Positions 34,907-44,828 of a stretch of 54,027 nt of DNA are shown in pieces. The notes below the pieces were generated by a model. The model worked only from the letters and a program-made list of their open reading frames with translations, searched no databases and had not been told where the DNA came from. A program made the translations under genes and the position numbers. This DNA is from Protofrankia sp963555915 (GTDB lineage Bacteria > Actinomycetota > Actinomycetes > Frankiales > Frankiaceae), in assembly GCF_963555915.1 (NCBI RefSeq), contig NZ_CAUVXL010000066.1, positions 1 through 54,027 on the forward strand. The letters are read 5' to 3'. Position 1 is the stretch's first letter; each line of letters starts with the position of its first letter.

Positions 34907-35574
34907 TGCAGCAGCACCCACTGGGCCACCGCCGCCGCCTGCGGTTCGGCGGCAAGCGAGGTGAACAGCACCGGGCGCCCGCGCCGGACCCGTTCGGCGT
35001 CCCGGGCCATGACGCCGAGGTCCGCGCCCACCAGCGGGGCGAGGTCGGTCTTGTTGACGACGAGCAGGTCGCTGCCGGTCACCCCAGGACCGCCCTTGCG
35101 GGGTACCTTGTCGCCGCCGGCCACATCGACGACAAAGATCTGCCGATCGATCAGGCCGTAGCTGAAGGTTGCGGTCAGGTTGTCTCCGCCGCTCTCGACG
35201 AAGATCAGGTCAAGCGGCCCGCAAGCCGATTCCAGATCCTCGACAGCATCGAGGTTCGCGGTGATGTCGTCACGGATGGCCGTGTGCGGGCAACAGCCCG
35301 TCTCGACCGCACGGATGTGCGTCGGGTCGAGCACGCCCGCCGCGCGCAGGAAGTCGGCGTCCTCGGTGGTGTAGATGTCGTTGGTCACGACCGCGATCCG
35401 CAGCGTCTCGCCGAGGGTCCGGCACAGCGCCGCGACCAGTGCGGTCTTACCGCTGCCGACCGGCCCGCCAATCCCGATCCGCACCGCCCGGCCGATCGGT
35501 GCCGCCCGGGTCGGACCGTTCCCCGCAGCGCCGCCCCCAGCAGGGGATGCCTGAAGGTTGTGCTCGACATGCAT
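34843..35574 (-). CDS. ureG: Urease accessory GTPase UreG
   Basis: A 243-residue SIMIBI-class GTPase that powers nickel insertion into urease. The P-loop GPVGSGKTALVAALC, VVTNDIYTTEDADFL, the metal-binding CPH in ETGCCPHTAIRDD, ESGGDNL and NKTD (VVNKTDLAPL) are all present. The last 20 or so residues (PRPAPGPTPPPGPGPG) extend beyond the usual end into the ureD start region, so the reading probably lost its normal stop. The ATG has GAAGGTG upstream. It is separated from ureF by a plus-strand gene and hairpins. Confidence 0.94.
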   Translation of the reverse strand: MHVEHNLQASPAGGGAAGNGPTRAAPIGRAVRIGIGGPVGSGKTALVAALCRTLGETLRIAVVTNDIYTTEDADFLRAAGVLDPTHIRAVETGCCPHTAIRDDITANLDAVEDLESACGPLDLIFVESGGDNLTATFSYGLIDRQIFVVDVAGGDKVPRKGGPGVTGSDLLVVNKTDLAPLVGADLGVMARDAERVRRGRPVLFTSLAAEPQAAAVAQWVLLQCPRPAPGPTPPPGPGPGRRI

Positions 35575-35782
35575 CGCTACACCTTCTCAGGATCTCTCTC
35601 GCACTCGCACTCGCACTCGACATCCGGCCCTGCGGGCGGACGAGCCCAGGTAACGATGTGATTCTGATGCTGTGGGGCCAGCATCAGAATCACATCGTTC
35701 GGCCGTGGCCGTGGCCGTGGCCGTGGCCGTGGCCGTGGCCGTGGCCGTCGACGTGGACCGTGGCTGACGGGGCGGAGAACCG
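35575..35782. repeat. ureG/nfi spacer: CGCACT repeats, 48-bp hairpin and (GGCCGT)8
   Basis: A 208-bp divergent spacer packed with repeats: tandem CGCACT-type units near 35598-35620, the 48-bp hairpin at 35652-35699, then eight perfect GGCCGT hexamers (35701-35748). Any promoter for ureG or nfi must lie among these. A variable-length hexamer tract between divergent genes could alter promoter spacing, by inference. Confidence 0.75.
35652..35699. repeat. 48-bp hairpin element, copy B
   Basis: Perfect 21-bp arms (35652-35672 and 35679-35699; outermost AACGATGTGA / TCACATCGTT) with a 6-nt TGGGGC loop. It is the best-preserved of three 48-bp elements in the window. Confidence 0.9.
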
Positions 35783-36451
35783 ATGCGGATCGAGGACGCG
35801 GTAGCCATCCAGGAAAAGCTGCGCGATCAGGTGGACGCGGTGGGCCCGGGGCCGCGCACGGTACACACTGTGGCGGGCTTTGACGTTGCTTATGACACGG
35901 CCACCGACCGCGTCGCCGGTGCGGTTGTCCTGCTGGCCGCTCCCGACTGGCAGCCGATCGGTCACGCCACCGCCGCGGGCCGGGCCGCCTTCCCGTACGT
36001 GCCGGGTCTGCTGTCTTTCCGCGAGCTGCCGGCGTTGCTGGCTGCGTGGGCGGAGCTCCCTGCCGGCAATCCTCCGGATCTGCTGGTCTGCGACGGCTAC
36101 GGCCTCGTGCACCCACGCCGGTTCGGGCTCGCCTGCCATCTTGGGGTCACGCTCGACCTGCCGACGGTCGGCGTCGCGAAAACGTCGTTCATCGGAAACT
36201 ACCGTCGCCCGGGGGTCCAGCGGGGCTCGTGGTCGCCGATTGTCGACGGCGGTGACACGGTCGGCCGGGCGCTGCGTACCCAGACGGGTGTCAAGGAGGT
36301 CTTCGTCTCCGTGGGGCACCGCATCGACCTGGATACGGCATGTCAGTGCATTCTCGATCTCACGCCGCGTTACCATCTACCGGAAACCACCCGCACCGCC
36401 GATCGGTTGTCCCGCCGAGCACTGGCGGCAGGTCGTCCCGCCGACTCCTAG
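35783..36451 (+). CDS. nfi: Endonuclease V
   Basis: A 222-residue DNA repair enzyme that cleaves next to deoxyinosine. Catalytic acidic residues are seen as VAGFDVAYD (Asp), PGLLSFRELPA (Glu) and VCDGYGLVHPRRFGLACHLG (Asp), with GVAKTSFIG (Lys). The length is normal. It lies on the opposite strand inside the urease cluster, between ureF and ureG, with repeats on both sides, so it looks like an insertion or rearrangement of an otherwise contiguous ureABCFGD. Confidence 0.93.
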   Translation: MRIEDAVAIQEKLRDQVDAVGPGPRTVHTVAGFDVAYDTATDRVAGAVVLLAAPDWQPIGHATAAGRAAFPYVPGLLSFRELPALLAAWAELPAGNPPDLLVCDGYGLVHPRRFGLACHLGVTLDLPTVGVAKTSFIGNYRRPGVQRGSWSPIVDGGDTVGRALRTQTGVKEVFVSVGHRIDLDTACQCILDLTPRYHLPETTRTADRLSRRALAAGRPADS

Positions 36452-36513
36452 CGATCTTTCGAGGTTTGTGCGCCGATCGTCGCCTTGTTGATCGTACAAA
36501 CCTCGAAAGATCG
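36452..36513. terminator. Long hairpin between convergent nfi and ureF
   Basis: Perfect 18-bp arms CGATCTTTCGAGGTTTGT (36452-36469) and their complement (36496-36513) enclose a 26-nt spacer. It starts at the nfi stop codon and lies 48 bp from the ureF stop. It may be a bidirectional terminator or another repeat family. The arms are AT-richer than the surroundings. Confidence 0.6.
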
Positions 36514-36560
36514 TTCAGGTTGGCCGGCGGATGGAACGCAGGCCGGCTCGGCCGATCGGG

Positions 36561-37241
36561 TCAGGACGCGAACATGCGGACCTCGGCAGCCCGGTGGCGC
36601 TCGGCGAGGAGGTCCAGGCGCGGTCCGGTGAGCGCAGGCAGGTCCGCGGGCAGGCGGTCGCAGGATGCCGCGGCTTCGGCGGCGGTGCGCTCCAGGTCGG
36701 CCGCCAGGCACGCGAGTACGGCGGTGACCGCCAGGGGGTCCAGGCCGAGCAGGCGGATGGCGCCCGCCGCTGGCCCGCTGACCACGCCATAGGCCAGCGC
36801 GAGCGCAGCGTCGGCGGGGGAGATGCCGGCGTGCGCGGCGACCAGACCGAACGTGACCGGATGGTGCGGCGCCGGGATCGGACAGCGCATTCCCGGCCAG
36901 GCCGCGCGGCCCGCACGCAGCAGCGCACGACCCTGTGCGCGGCTCGCGGACCGTTGCGCCGGTGACGGCGTCCGCGCGTCGAGCTCCGCGTCCAGTTCGA
37001 TGATGATCCTGTTCAGGAGCGCCCCGGGCGCTGGGTAGGACCGGCAGGCGGCCGCGGCGAAGGTGGCGGTGACCAGGCCTGCGGTAGCCAGGCGGCCACG
37101 CAGGAACCGCTCGAGATCGTCGAGATCGCGGACGCTGCCATCGACGACCGCGGCCTCGATACCGCCGGAATGCGCGTGTCCACCGGCTGGTAGCCGGCCG
37201 TCCGCCAGTAACAGCAACGCCGCCCGGCTCGCAGCTGGCAT
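36561..37241 (-). CDS. ureF: Urease accessory protein UreF
   Basis: A 226-residue helical accessory protein that regulates UreG in urease maturation. Family signatures are LLLLADGRLPAGGHAHSGGIEAAV at the N-terminus and PHHPVTFGLVAAHAGISPADAALALAYG in the middle. ATG at 37241 is chosen because AAGGA lies 8 nt upstream and the conserved part starts immediately. The 58-bp gap to ureC contains GGTGATCAGAACGG-type tandem units. The usual next gene, ureG, is displaced by nfi. Confidence 0.9.
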   Translation of the reverse strand: MPAASRAALLLLADGRLPAGGHAHSGGIEAAVVDGSVRDLDDLERFLRGRLATAGLVTATFAAAACRSYPAPGALLNRIIIELDAELDARTPSPAQRSASRAQGRALLRAGRAAWPGMRCPIPAPHHPVTFGLVAAHAGISPADAALALAYGVVSGPAAGAIRLLGLDPLAVTAVLACLAADLERTAAEAAASCDRLPADLPALTGPRLDLLAERHRAAEVRMFAS

Positions 37242-37299
37242 CCAGGATCCTTCCGGGCGGCTGTCGGAACGGTGATCGGAACGGTGATCAGAATGGTGA

Positions 37300-39026
<1,727 letters not shown>

Positions 39027-39030
<4 letters not shown>

Positions 39031-39431
39031 CGGATCGTCCCGTCCGGCCCCGTCCCGTCCGGCCCCGTCCCGTCCGGACCTGTCCCGTCGGGCTCGGCCG
39101 TGTTCGGCTCGGCCGCGTCCAGCGGGCCGGCCGATTCGGCCCGCAGGCCCGGTACGATCCGTCGGCCGGCGAGCGGCACCAGGTCCACCTCGCGGTCCAC
39201 CCCGGGCTCGAAGCGGACGGCGGTGCCGGCGGGTACGGCGAGCCGGTGCCCCCAGGCGGCGTCCCGATCGAAGTCCAGCGCCGGATTGGCCGCGGCGAAA
39301 TGGTAGTGCGACCCAACCTGGACTGGACGGTCGCCGAGGTTGCGAACCCGCAGGGTCAGGATGGGACGCCCCGGGTTGATCTCCACCGGGCCGTCGCCGT
39401 GGCGGATTTCGCCCGGCCTGACGCCGTTCAC
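39027..39431 (-). CDS. ureB: Urease subunit beta
   Basis: A 134-residue structural subunit. The family core is RVRNLGDRPVQVGSHYHFAAANPALDFDRDAAWGHRLAVPAGTAVRFEPG. The C-terminus is extended by in-frame PDGTG repeats (about four units, near 39036-39080) beyond the usual 105-110 residues. The GTG start overlaps the ureA stop and the ureC start overlaps its own stop. Confidence 0.95.
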
Positions 39432-39742
39432 GGGATCGGCTGGTGCACGGTCACCAGTTTGGTGCCGTCCGGGAAGGTCGCCTCGACCTGGACATCGGCA
39501 AGCATCTCGGGGACGCCGTCCATGACATCCTCGCGGGTAAGTACGCTGCGACCGGCCGTCATCAGATCGACGACAGTACGCCCGTCACGCGCGCCCTCCA
39601 GGAGGAAGGACGTGATGACGGCGGTCGCCTCGGGGTAGTTGAGCCGCAGGCCGCGGGCTCGTCGCTCCCGGGCGAGGCCGGCCGCGACGTGGATCAGCAG
39701 CCGTTCCTGCTCATGCGGGCTCAGCAACACACGTGGAAGCAT
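39428..39742 (-). CDS. ureA: Urease subunit gamma
   Basis: A 104-residue structural subunit with LLSPHEQERLLIHVAAGLARERRARGLRLNYPEATAVI and DVMDGVPEMLADVQVEATFPDGTKLVTVH, typical of UreA at normal length. ATG at 39742 was chosen to give the family N-terminus. The SD is weak. It is first in the ureABC operon; a GlnR-like site lies about 80 bp upstream. Confidence 0.95.
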   Translation of the reverse strand: MLPRVLLSPHEQERLLIHVAAGLARERRARGLRLNYPEATAVITSFLLEGARDGRTVVDLMTAGRSVLTREDVMDGVPEMLADVQVEATFPDGTKLVTVHQPIP

Positions 39743-40103
39743 AGAGCGCCCGGCAACAGGGACGCAGCGTGGTCGGTCCGCCCGGCCAGGGGTTCCGCTT
39801 GTGTCGGCCCGGGACGACTCGGTTACGGAAACGTTACAAGCCGCGGGTTCGTGAGCACAGTCGGCTTGCATGGCGGCAGAGTGATGACGCCATGCCCCTC
39901 ATCCGCTGTCCTGTCGTTCCGTCGTTCCGCACCGCTGCTCGACGCCATACCGGGTGTTGCTCTGCCGTGTGCGGCCCGGCCCGAGGCCGTGAGGTTGGTG
40001 CGTGCCGGAATCCGGGCGACGTCGCTGAGCCGAATCGGGCGGGGGCGTTGCGTTGCATTGCGCCCTACACCGTGCTCGCCAGACCTGGGTTTTCGGAGGC
40101 TAT
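39743..40103. promoter_or_regulatory. Divergent ureA / adeC-like promoter region
   Basis: A 361-bp spacer without a gene. The main visible signal is the GTAAC-N6-GTAAC site (39822-39837). GGAGG precedes the adeC-like ATG at the right end. Confidence 0.5.
39822..39837 (-). promoter_or_regulatory. Possible GlnR box upstream of ureA
   Basis: On the ureA-coding strand it reads GTAAC-GTTTCC-GTAAC, which fits the actinobacterial GlnR pattern GTNAC-N6-GNAAC, 80 bp upstream of ureA. GlnR is known to control urease genes in actinomycetes by nitrogen status. Only one half-site pair is visible, so the call is tentative. Confidence 0.4.
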
Positions 40104-41849
40104 ATGACCGCCGAGCGTGACCGTGAACGGATGCGGCTCGCGTCCGCCCCGGCGCTCTGCTCGCCCGAAGCTGCGCCGGCGGCGCCGGCCGGTGGGACGG
40201 CCCGCGCCGCGCGTCCGGTCCGCCGTACCGGGTTCGATGCCGTTGGCGCGTCCCACCTGGCGCCGACCGCGGCGGAGCTCGAGCAGCTGCGGCGGGTCGC
40301 GAACGGAACGCAGGAGGCGGATCTGGTCGTCCGCGGCGGCATGATGGTCGTCGTCCAAACCGGTGAGCTGCGGCGTCGTGACCTGCTCATCGCCGGTCGG
40401 TTCATAGCCGCGGTGACACGCCCCGGGACGCTGGGTGCCCGCCGCGCTCTGGATGCCTCCGGCCGCTACCTCCTGCCGGCCTATGTCGATCCGTACGTCC
40501 GGTTAGAACAGACCTTGCTGACGCCCGGGGAGCTCGCTCGTCTCGTAGTGCCCCGAGGGACGGTCACCCTGCTCGTGGACGCCGGCCTGCCGGTCACGCT
40601 GTGCGGACCGCGCGGTGCGCGGCTCGTGACCGCCTCCGGGACCCCGGTGCGCCTGCTTGCCAGGACCTCCCCGGCCGGCGGCGGTACGGGCACGCGGGCT
40701 GGCGCGAGCCTCCCGGACACCGGGACGTGGCTGCCCCGTCAATCCGTTCCCTTAGTCGGGTCCGCCGATCTCTCGCTGCCCGGGATGGCGGGCACCGGCG
40801 CCGTAGCCGGGATGCCCGGCCTGGACGGCACGGCCGTGGGTGACCGTGCCGCCGCCGACCGTGCCGCCGCCGATCTGGCCGCCGCCGATCTGGCCGCCGA
40901 CGACCTGGCCGCCGACGCGCCGCTGGAGTTCTCCGGCGCATGGAAGATCACCGAAATCGCCGACCACGGCCACCTCGACCGGGTGGTCCGCCGTACGGTC
41001 GGGGCCGGCGTGGAGCCGATGGCCGCCATCCGCATGGCCACCCTCGATCCGGCCCGCCGGTACGGCCTGGACCACCTGCTCGGATCGCTCGCGCCGGCGC
41101 ACCTGGCCGACATCCAGATCGTCAGCGACATCGCGGGATCCGGGCCGCCGGAGATCGTTCTCGTCAACGGGCGGATGGCCGCCGAGCGCGGCCGTCCGCT
41201 GTTCGACAACCTCGATGTGCTCCCGGACTGGACCCGAGAGCGGGTGACCCTGCCGTCCGGCCTGTTCAGCGGTTCCTTCGCCGTTGCGGCGACCGCAGCC
41301 GGCCAGGACTCCGCCGGCCCGAACTCCGCCGGCCCGGTCAGGGGCGTGCAGGTGAGCGTCGCGGCGGACGGGACTGCCGGGGTCGAGGTCGTCGCGGTGC
41401 GGCCCGGCCGTGCAGACGGCGGCACCGGTCATGCGGCGGCCGATCCCGGGCACGACCTGCTCAAGGTCGCCCTGGTCACGCGGGGGGCGGACCGGGCCGG
41501 CGGAATGCGGGTGGGTTTCATCCGCGGGGTGGGCCTGCGTCAGGGTGCGATCGCGATGGCCACGAGCGTGGCTCCCGGCGATCTGGCCGTCATCGGGGTC
41601 GCGGACCAGGACATGATGACCGCGGTGCGGGCCCTGGAGGGAATGTGCGGCGGCTTTGTGGTGGTCGACCGCGGATGGGTGTTGGCGGCGTGCCCGCTGC
41701 CGGTGGCGGGGTTGATGAGTGACGCTTCGTGGGAGGCCGTGCGCGATCAACTGGCCGGGGTTGACTCGGCCGCCGCCGCGCTCGGCTGCACCATTCCGTC
41801 GCCGTTTCTGACCCTCGCGCCGCTGGGCGGGCAGCTCTGCCAGCACTGA
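40104..41849 (+). CDS. Adenine deaminase-like protein lacking metal ligands
   Basis: A 581-residue protein with the layout of adenine deaminase (AdeC). The N-terminal part (DLVVRGGMMVVVQTGELRRRDLLIAGRFIAAV, LDASGRYLLPAYVDPYVRLEQTLLTP) and C-terminal domain (GMRVGFIRGVGLRQGAIAMATSVAPGDLAVIGV) are recognisable. The AdeC metal-site HxH reads PYVRLE, the DPHE segment reads VDAGLP, and about 150 residues of the barrel are replaced by an Ala/Asp/Gly-rich stretch with RAAADLAAADLAADDLAAD repeats. Catalysis is therefore unlikely. It may be a pseudoenzyme or a decaying gene whose frame is still intact. GGAGG precedes the ATG. It is divergent from ureABC. Confidence 0.65.
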   Translation: MTAERDRERMRLASAPALCSPEAAPAAPAGGTARAARPVRRTGFDAVGASHLAPTAAELEQLRRVANGTQEADLVVRGGMMVVVQTGELRRRDLLIAGRFIAAVTRPGTLGARRALDASGRYLLPAYVDPYVRLEQTLLTPGELARLVVPRGTVTLLVDAGLPVTLCGPRGARLVTASGTPVRLLARTSPAGGGTGTRAGASLPDTGTWLPRQSVPLVGSADLSLPGMAGTGAVAGMPGLDGTAVGDRAAADRAAADLAAADLAADDLAADAPLEFSGAWKITEIADHGHLDRVVRRTVGAGVEPMAAIRMATLDPARRYGLDHLLGSLAPAHLADIQIVSDIAGSGPPEIVLVNGRMAAERGRPLFDNLDVLPDWTRERVTLPSGLFSGSFAVAATAAGQDSAGPNSAGPVRGVQVSVAADGTAGVEVVAVRPGRADGGTGHAAADPGHDLLKVALVTRGADRAGGMRVGFIRGVGLRQGAIAMATSVAPGDLAVIGVADQDMMTAVRALEGMCGGFVVVDRGWVLAACPLPVAGLMSDASWEAVRDQLAGVDSAAAALGCTIPSPFLTLAPLGGQLCQH

Positions 41850-42170
41850 TCATCGACTACTGATCACCGACTACTGATCACTGATCACTGATCAGCGCCA
41901 ACGATGTGAGATGAGTGTCGCTGCGGCAACTTCGGATTCACATCGTTGCGCGGTTTCGCGTCGCGCGGTGCCTCGTCGCCCGGTTTCGCGTTGCGCGGTT
42001 TCGCGTCGCGCGGTGCCTCGTCGCCCGGTTTCGCGTTGCGCGGTGCCTCGTTGCGCGGTTTCTCATGGATGCCACGTCGGATGGCGATCGTGCGCTTGTG
42101 CGCCAAAGATCTGAGAGTATCTCGCGCACCGCCAGCGGGCATGGACACAGCGACGAGAGGGGTGGTCGGC
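41850..42170. repeat. Repeat-filled spacer: TGATCA repeats, 48-bp hairpin, 15-bp tandem array
   Basis: Between the adeC-like stop and the next gene lie ACTGATCAC-type tandem units (about 41848-41893), the 48-bp hairpin (41900-41947), and eight 15-bp units starting GCGCGGT or GCCCGGT (41948-42067) arranged in a 45-bp higher-order pattern. No gene is supported here. The promoter of the dehydrogenase must lie in or after the array. Confidence 0.8.
41900..41947. repeat. 48-bp hairpin element, copy C
   Basis: The outermost arms AACGATGTGA/TCACATCGTT (41900-41909, 41938-41947) are perfect, while the inner arms have decayed. Total length is exactly 48 bp, as in copies A and B. Confidence 0.8.
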
Positions 42171-44036
42171 ATGGCCCAGGACTTCGCGAAGGTCGGAGTT
42201 GTCGGACTCGGCACCATGGGCGCGGGGATCGCTGAGGTCCTTGCCCGCGCCGGCATCGACGTGGTGGGCGTCGAGCTCAACGACGAGACACTCGCCCGGG
42301 GGCTCGGCCACATCCGCCACTCCACCGACCGGGCGGTCAGCCGCGGCAAGTTGACCGAGGCCGACCGGGACGCGCTCTTCGGCCGGATCCACGCCGGCAC
42401 CGACCTGTCGGCTGTGGCGGCCTGTAGGCTGGTCGTCGAGGCGGTGCCCGAGCGGATTGAGGACAAACGGGCGGTTCTCGCCGAGTTGGACGCACTGTGT
42501 CCGTCCGGAACGATCATCGCGACGAACACGAGTTCACTGTCGATCACCGAGCTGGCCGCCGGCACGTCCCGGCCCTCGCGGGTCGTCGGCACCCACTGGT
42601 TCAACCCGGCGCCGGTGATGGGCCTTGTAGAGATCATCCGTACGGTGGTGACGGACCCGGCGGTGCTGGCGGATCTTGAGATGCTGGTCACGAAGGTCGG
42701 CAAGACCGCCGTTGTCGCCGGGGACCGGGCCGGCTTCATCGCCAACGCCCTGCTGTTCGGCTACCTCAACAATGCCGTGCGGATGCTGGAGGCCCACTAC
42801 GCCACCCGTGAGGACATCGATGCGGCCATGCGGTTCGGCTGCGGTCATCCGATGGGCCCGTTGGCGTTGCTGGATCTGATCGGCCTCGACGCCGCGTACG
42901 AGATCCTCGATTCGATCTACCACACCTCCCGGGACCACCTGCACGCTCCGGCGCCCCTACTCAAGCAACTGGTCACCGCCGGGATGCTCGGTCGCAAGAC
43001 CGGCCGCGGCTTCTACACCTACGCGGCTCCCGATTCATCCGAGATCGTCGATGCCGTGACATCGGACTCCGTCATGTCCTCCGCGTCCGGGACCGCAGCC
43101 GGGACCGGGACAGCAGCCGCGTCCGGGACAGCAGCCGCGTCCGGGACCGCAGCCGGGACCGGGACCCGCCGATCGGGCGCGCCGCCCCGACCGGTGCGCA
43201 CGATCGGTGTCATCGGTACCGGAACCATGGCCAGCGGGATCATCGAGGTCGCCGCCCGCTCCGGCTATGACGTGGTCCTGCGTGCGCGCGGCCAAGCGAA
43301 GATCGCCGACGTCCGCAAGAAACTCGAGTGGTCGCTGGACAAGGCGGTCGCCAAGGGCCGGATCACCCTGGATGAGCGGGCCGCGACCCTCGCGCGGGTG
43401 CGGGCCACGACCGATCTTGCCACGTTCGCCGACTGTGACCTCATCATTGAGGCGGTCGTGGAGGATCTCGAGGTCAAGCGAGCCCTGTTCGCCGAGATCG
43501 ACGCGATCGCCCGACCCGGGGCGATCCTCGCGACCACCACGTCGTCTCTGCCGGTGATCGAGTGTGCGACCGCCACGTCGCGTCCCCAGGATGTGGTGGG
43601 GATGCACTGGTTCAACCCGGCCCAGGTGATGCGGTTGGTGGAGATCGTGCCGACCGTTCTGACCGCCGACGACGTCACCGCGACGGTTCTGGAGGTCGCG
43701 CGGGCGGCCGGCAAACATCCGGTGCTCTGCGCGGACCGTGCCGGGTTCATCGTCAACGCGCTGCTGTTCCCGTATCTCAACGACGCCGTGAGGATGTTGG
43801 AGGCGCATTACGCGGATGTCGAGGCCATCGACACGGCGATGAAGGTCGGCTGCGCTCATCCGATGGGGCCGTTCGAGCTCGCCGACGTCGTAGGCCTGGA
43901 CGTGACGCTTGCCATTGTGCGCACGCTGTACCTGGAGTTCCGGGAGCCCGGATACGCCCCGGCGCCCCTGCTTGAACACCTTGTCAAGGCAGGTTATCTC
44001 GGTCGCAAGACCCGGCGCGGCTTTCGCGTCCACTGA
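42171..44036 (+). CDS. Double-domain 3-hydroxybutyryl-CoA dehydrogenase
   Basis: A 621-residue tandem fusion of two complete 3-hydroxyacyl-CoA dehydrogenase units. Domain 1 (about 1-285) has VGVVGLGTMGAGIAEVLARAG (NAD site), NTSSLSITEL, GTHWFNPAPVMGLVEII and the C-terminal GHPMGPLALLDLIGLD. Domain 2 (about 345-621) has GVIGTGTMASGIIEVAARSG, TTSSLPVIE, GMHWFNPAQVMRLVEIV and AHPMGPFELADVVGLD. Ser, His and Asn positions are kept in both. They are joined by a GTAAGTGTAAASGTAAASG repeat linker. The reaction is acetoacetyl-CoA to 3-hydroxybutyryl-CoA, feeding the ccr product line nearby. ATG at 42171 follows GAGAGGGG; ATG at 42141 is possible. Confidence 0.9.
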   Translation: MAQDFAKVGVVGLGTMGAGIAEVLARAGIDVVGVELNDETLARGLGHIRHSTDRAVSRGKLTEADRDALFGRIHAGTDLSAVAACRLVVEAVPERIEDKRAVLAELDALCPSGTIIATNTSSLSITELAAGTSRPSRVVGTHWFNPAPVMGLVEIIRTVVTDPAVLADLEMLVTKVGKTAVVAGDRAGFIANALLFGYLNNAVRMLEAHYATREDIDAAMRFGCGHPMGPLALLDLIGLDAAYEILDSIYHTSRDHLHAPAPLLKQLVTAGMLGRKTGRGFYTYAAPDSSEIVDAVTSDSVMSSASGTAAGTGTAAASGTAAASGTAAGTGTRRSGAPPRPVRTIGVIGTGTMASGIIEVAARSGYDVVLRARGQAKIADVRKKLEWSLDKAVAKGRITLDERAATLARVRATTDLATFADCDLIIEAVVEDLEVKRALFAEIDAIARPGAILATTTSSLPVIECATATSRPQDVVGMHWFNPAQVMRLVEIVPTVLTADDVTATVLEVARAAGKHPVLCADRAGFIVNALLFPYLNDAVRMLEAHYADVEAIDTAMKVGCAHPMGPFELADVVGLDVTLAIVRTLYLEFREPGYAPAPLLEHLVKAGYLGRKTRRGFRVH

Positions 44037-44192
44037 TCCGGCGACGGGGTCGGTGACCGGTCCGGGGCGGTTCGGACGCGCGTTTCGTCGCCTACGATGG
44101 CGCCGGACATCATGTTGTGCCGGTTCGGATCTTGTACTGGGCCGGGTACCAGCATGACCCGCCTGGTCCCGCCGTCGTTTCGGAGGAAGCCC

Positions 44193-44828
44193 ATGGTCTC
44201 GCTGGACAAGGACGCCGCACGGGAGGTCGGCCGCGAGATCGCGACGTTCGTGCCCGATCTCGTGGTGATGTTGCGGCGGGTTCTCGTCGACCCGCGGGTG
44301 TCGCAGTCGGCCAAGATGGAGGCTGCGGCATCCCTCGCCTATCTGATCTCGCCGCGCAACCGGCTGACGAACCTGATTCCCGTCGTGGGTCAGCTGGACG
44401 ACATCGCGCTCGTGGCTTTCGCGTTCCGTCGCCTGCAGATGGGCGCGGGCGAGGCCATCCTGCGCGAGCACTGGCGCGGCAGCGACCGGACCTTCCAGGT
44501 CATGATCGGCGCGTCTTCTGCGCTGTCATCGCCGCGAGGGATGATCCGACGGGTGAAACTGGCCAGGACGCTCGCCGAGTCGACCATGGACCGGCTAGCC
44601 GGCTCCCGTCGGCGCCCTGGAATGGGAGATGACCCGCACCGCGTCATCGAGGGTGAAGTCATCGACGGTGACCGTGTCAGGGGTGACCGCGTCAGGGGTG
44701 ACCGTGTCGAGGATGACGTCGTCGGCCGGACGCCCGCGTCCGAGCCCGGCACCGACCGGGGCATACCACGGCCCCGCGTGGCGCGCCCCCGCCGCCCGGA
44801 AGATCCGCCGGCGTCGCGTCCGCGGTGA
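44193..44828 (+). CDS. DUF1232 (YkvA-like) protein
   Basis: A 211-residue protein. The DUF1232 signature is PRVSQSAKMEAAASLAYLISPRNRLTNLIPVVGQLDDIALV, a short amphipathic or membrane-associated helical segment with the P-x-D-x-IP pattern. The C-terminal 60 residues are low-complexity with VRGDRVRGDRV repeats. GGAGGAAGCCC directly precedes the ATG at 44193. It overlaps the next small gene by 4 bp (GTGA). Function is unknown. Confidence 0.75.
   Translation: MVSLDKDAAREVGREIATFVPDLVVMLRRVLVDPRVSQSAKMEAAASLAYLISPRNRLTNLIPVVGQLDDIALVAFAFRRLQMGAGEAILREHWRGSDRTFQVMIGASSALSSPRGMIRRVKLARTLAESTMDRLAGSRRRPGMGDDPHRVIEGEVIDGDRVRGDRVRGDRVEDDVVGRTPASEPGTDRGIPRPRVARPRRPEDPPASRPR

Noticed and set aside
35701..35748. 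GGCCGT and other tandem repeats as a CRISPR array
   Set aside because: There are no unique spacers between repeats and no cas genes; these are simple tandem repeats.
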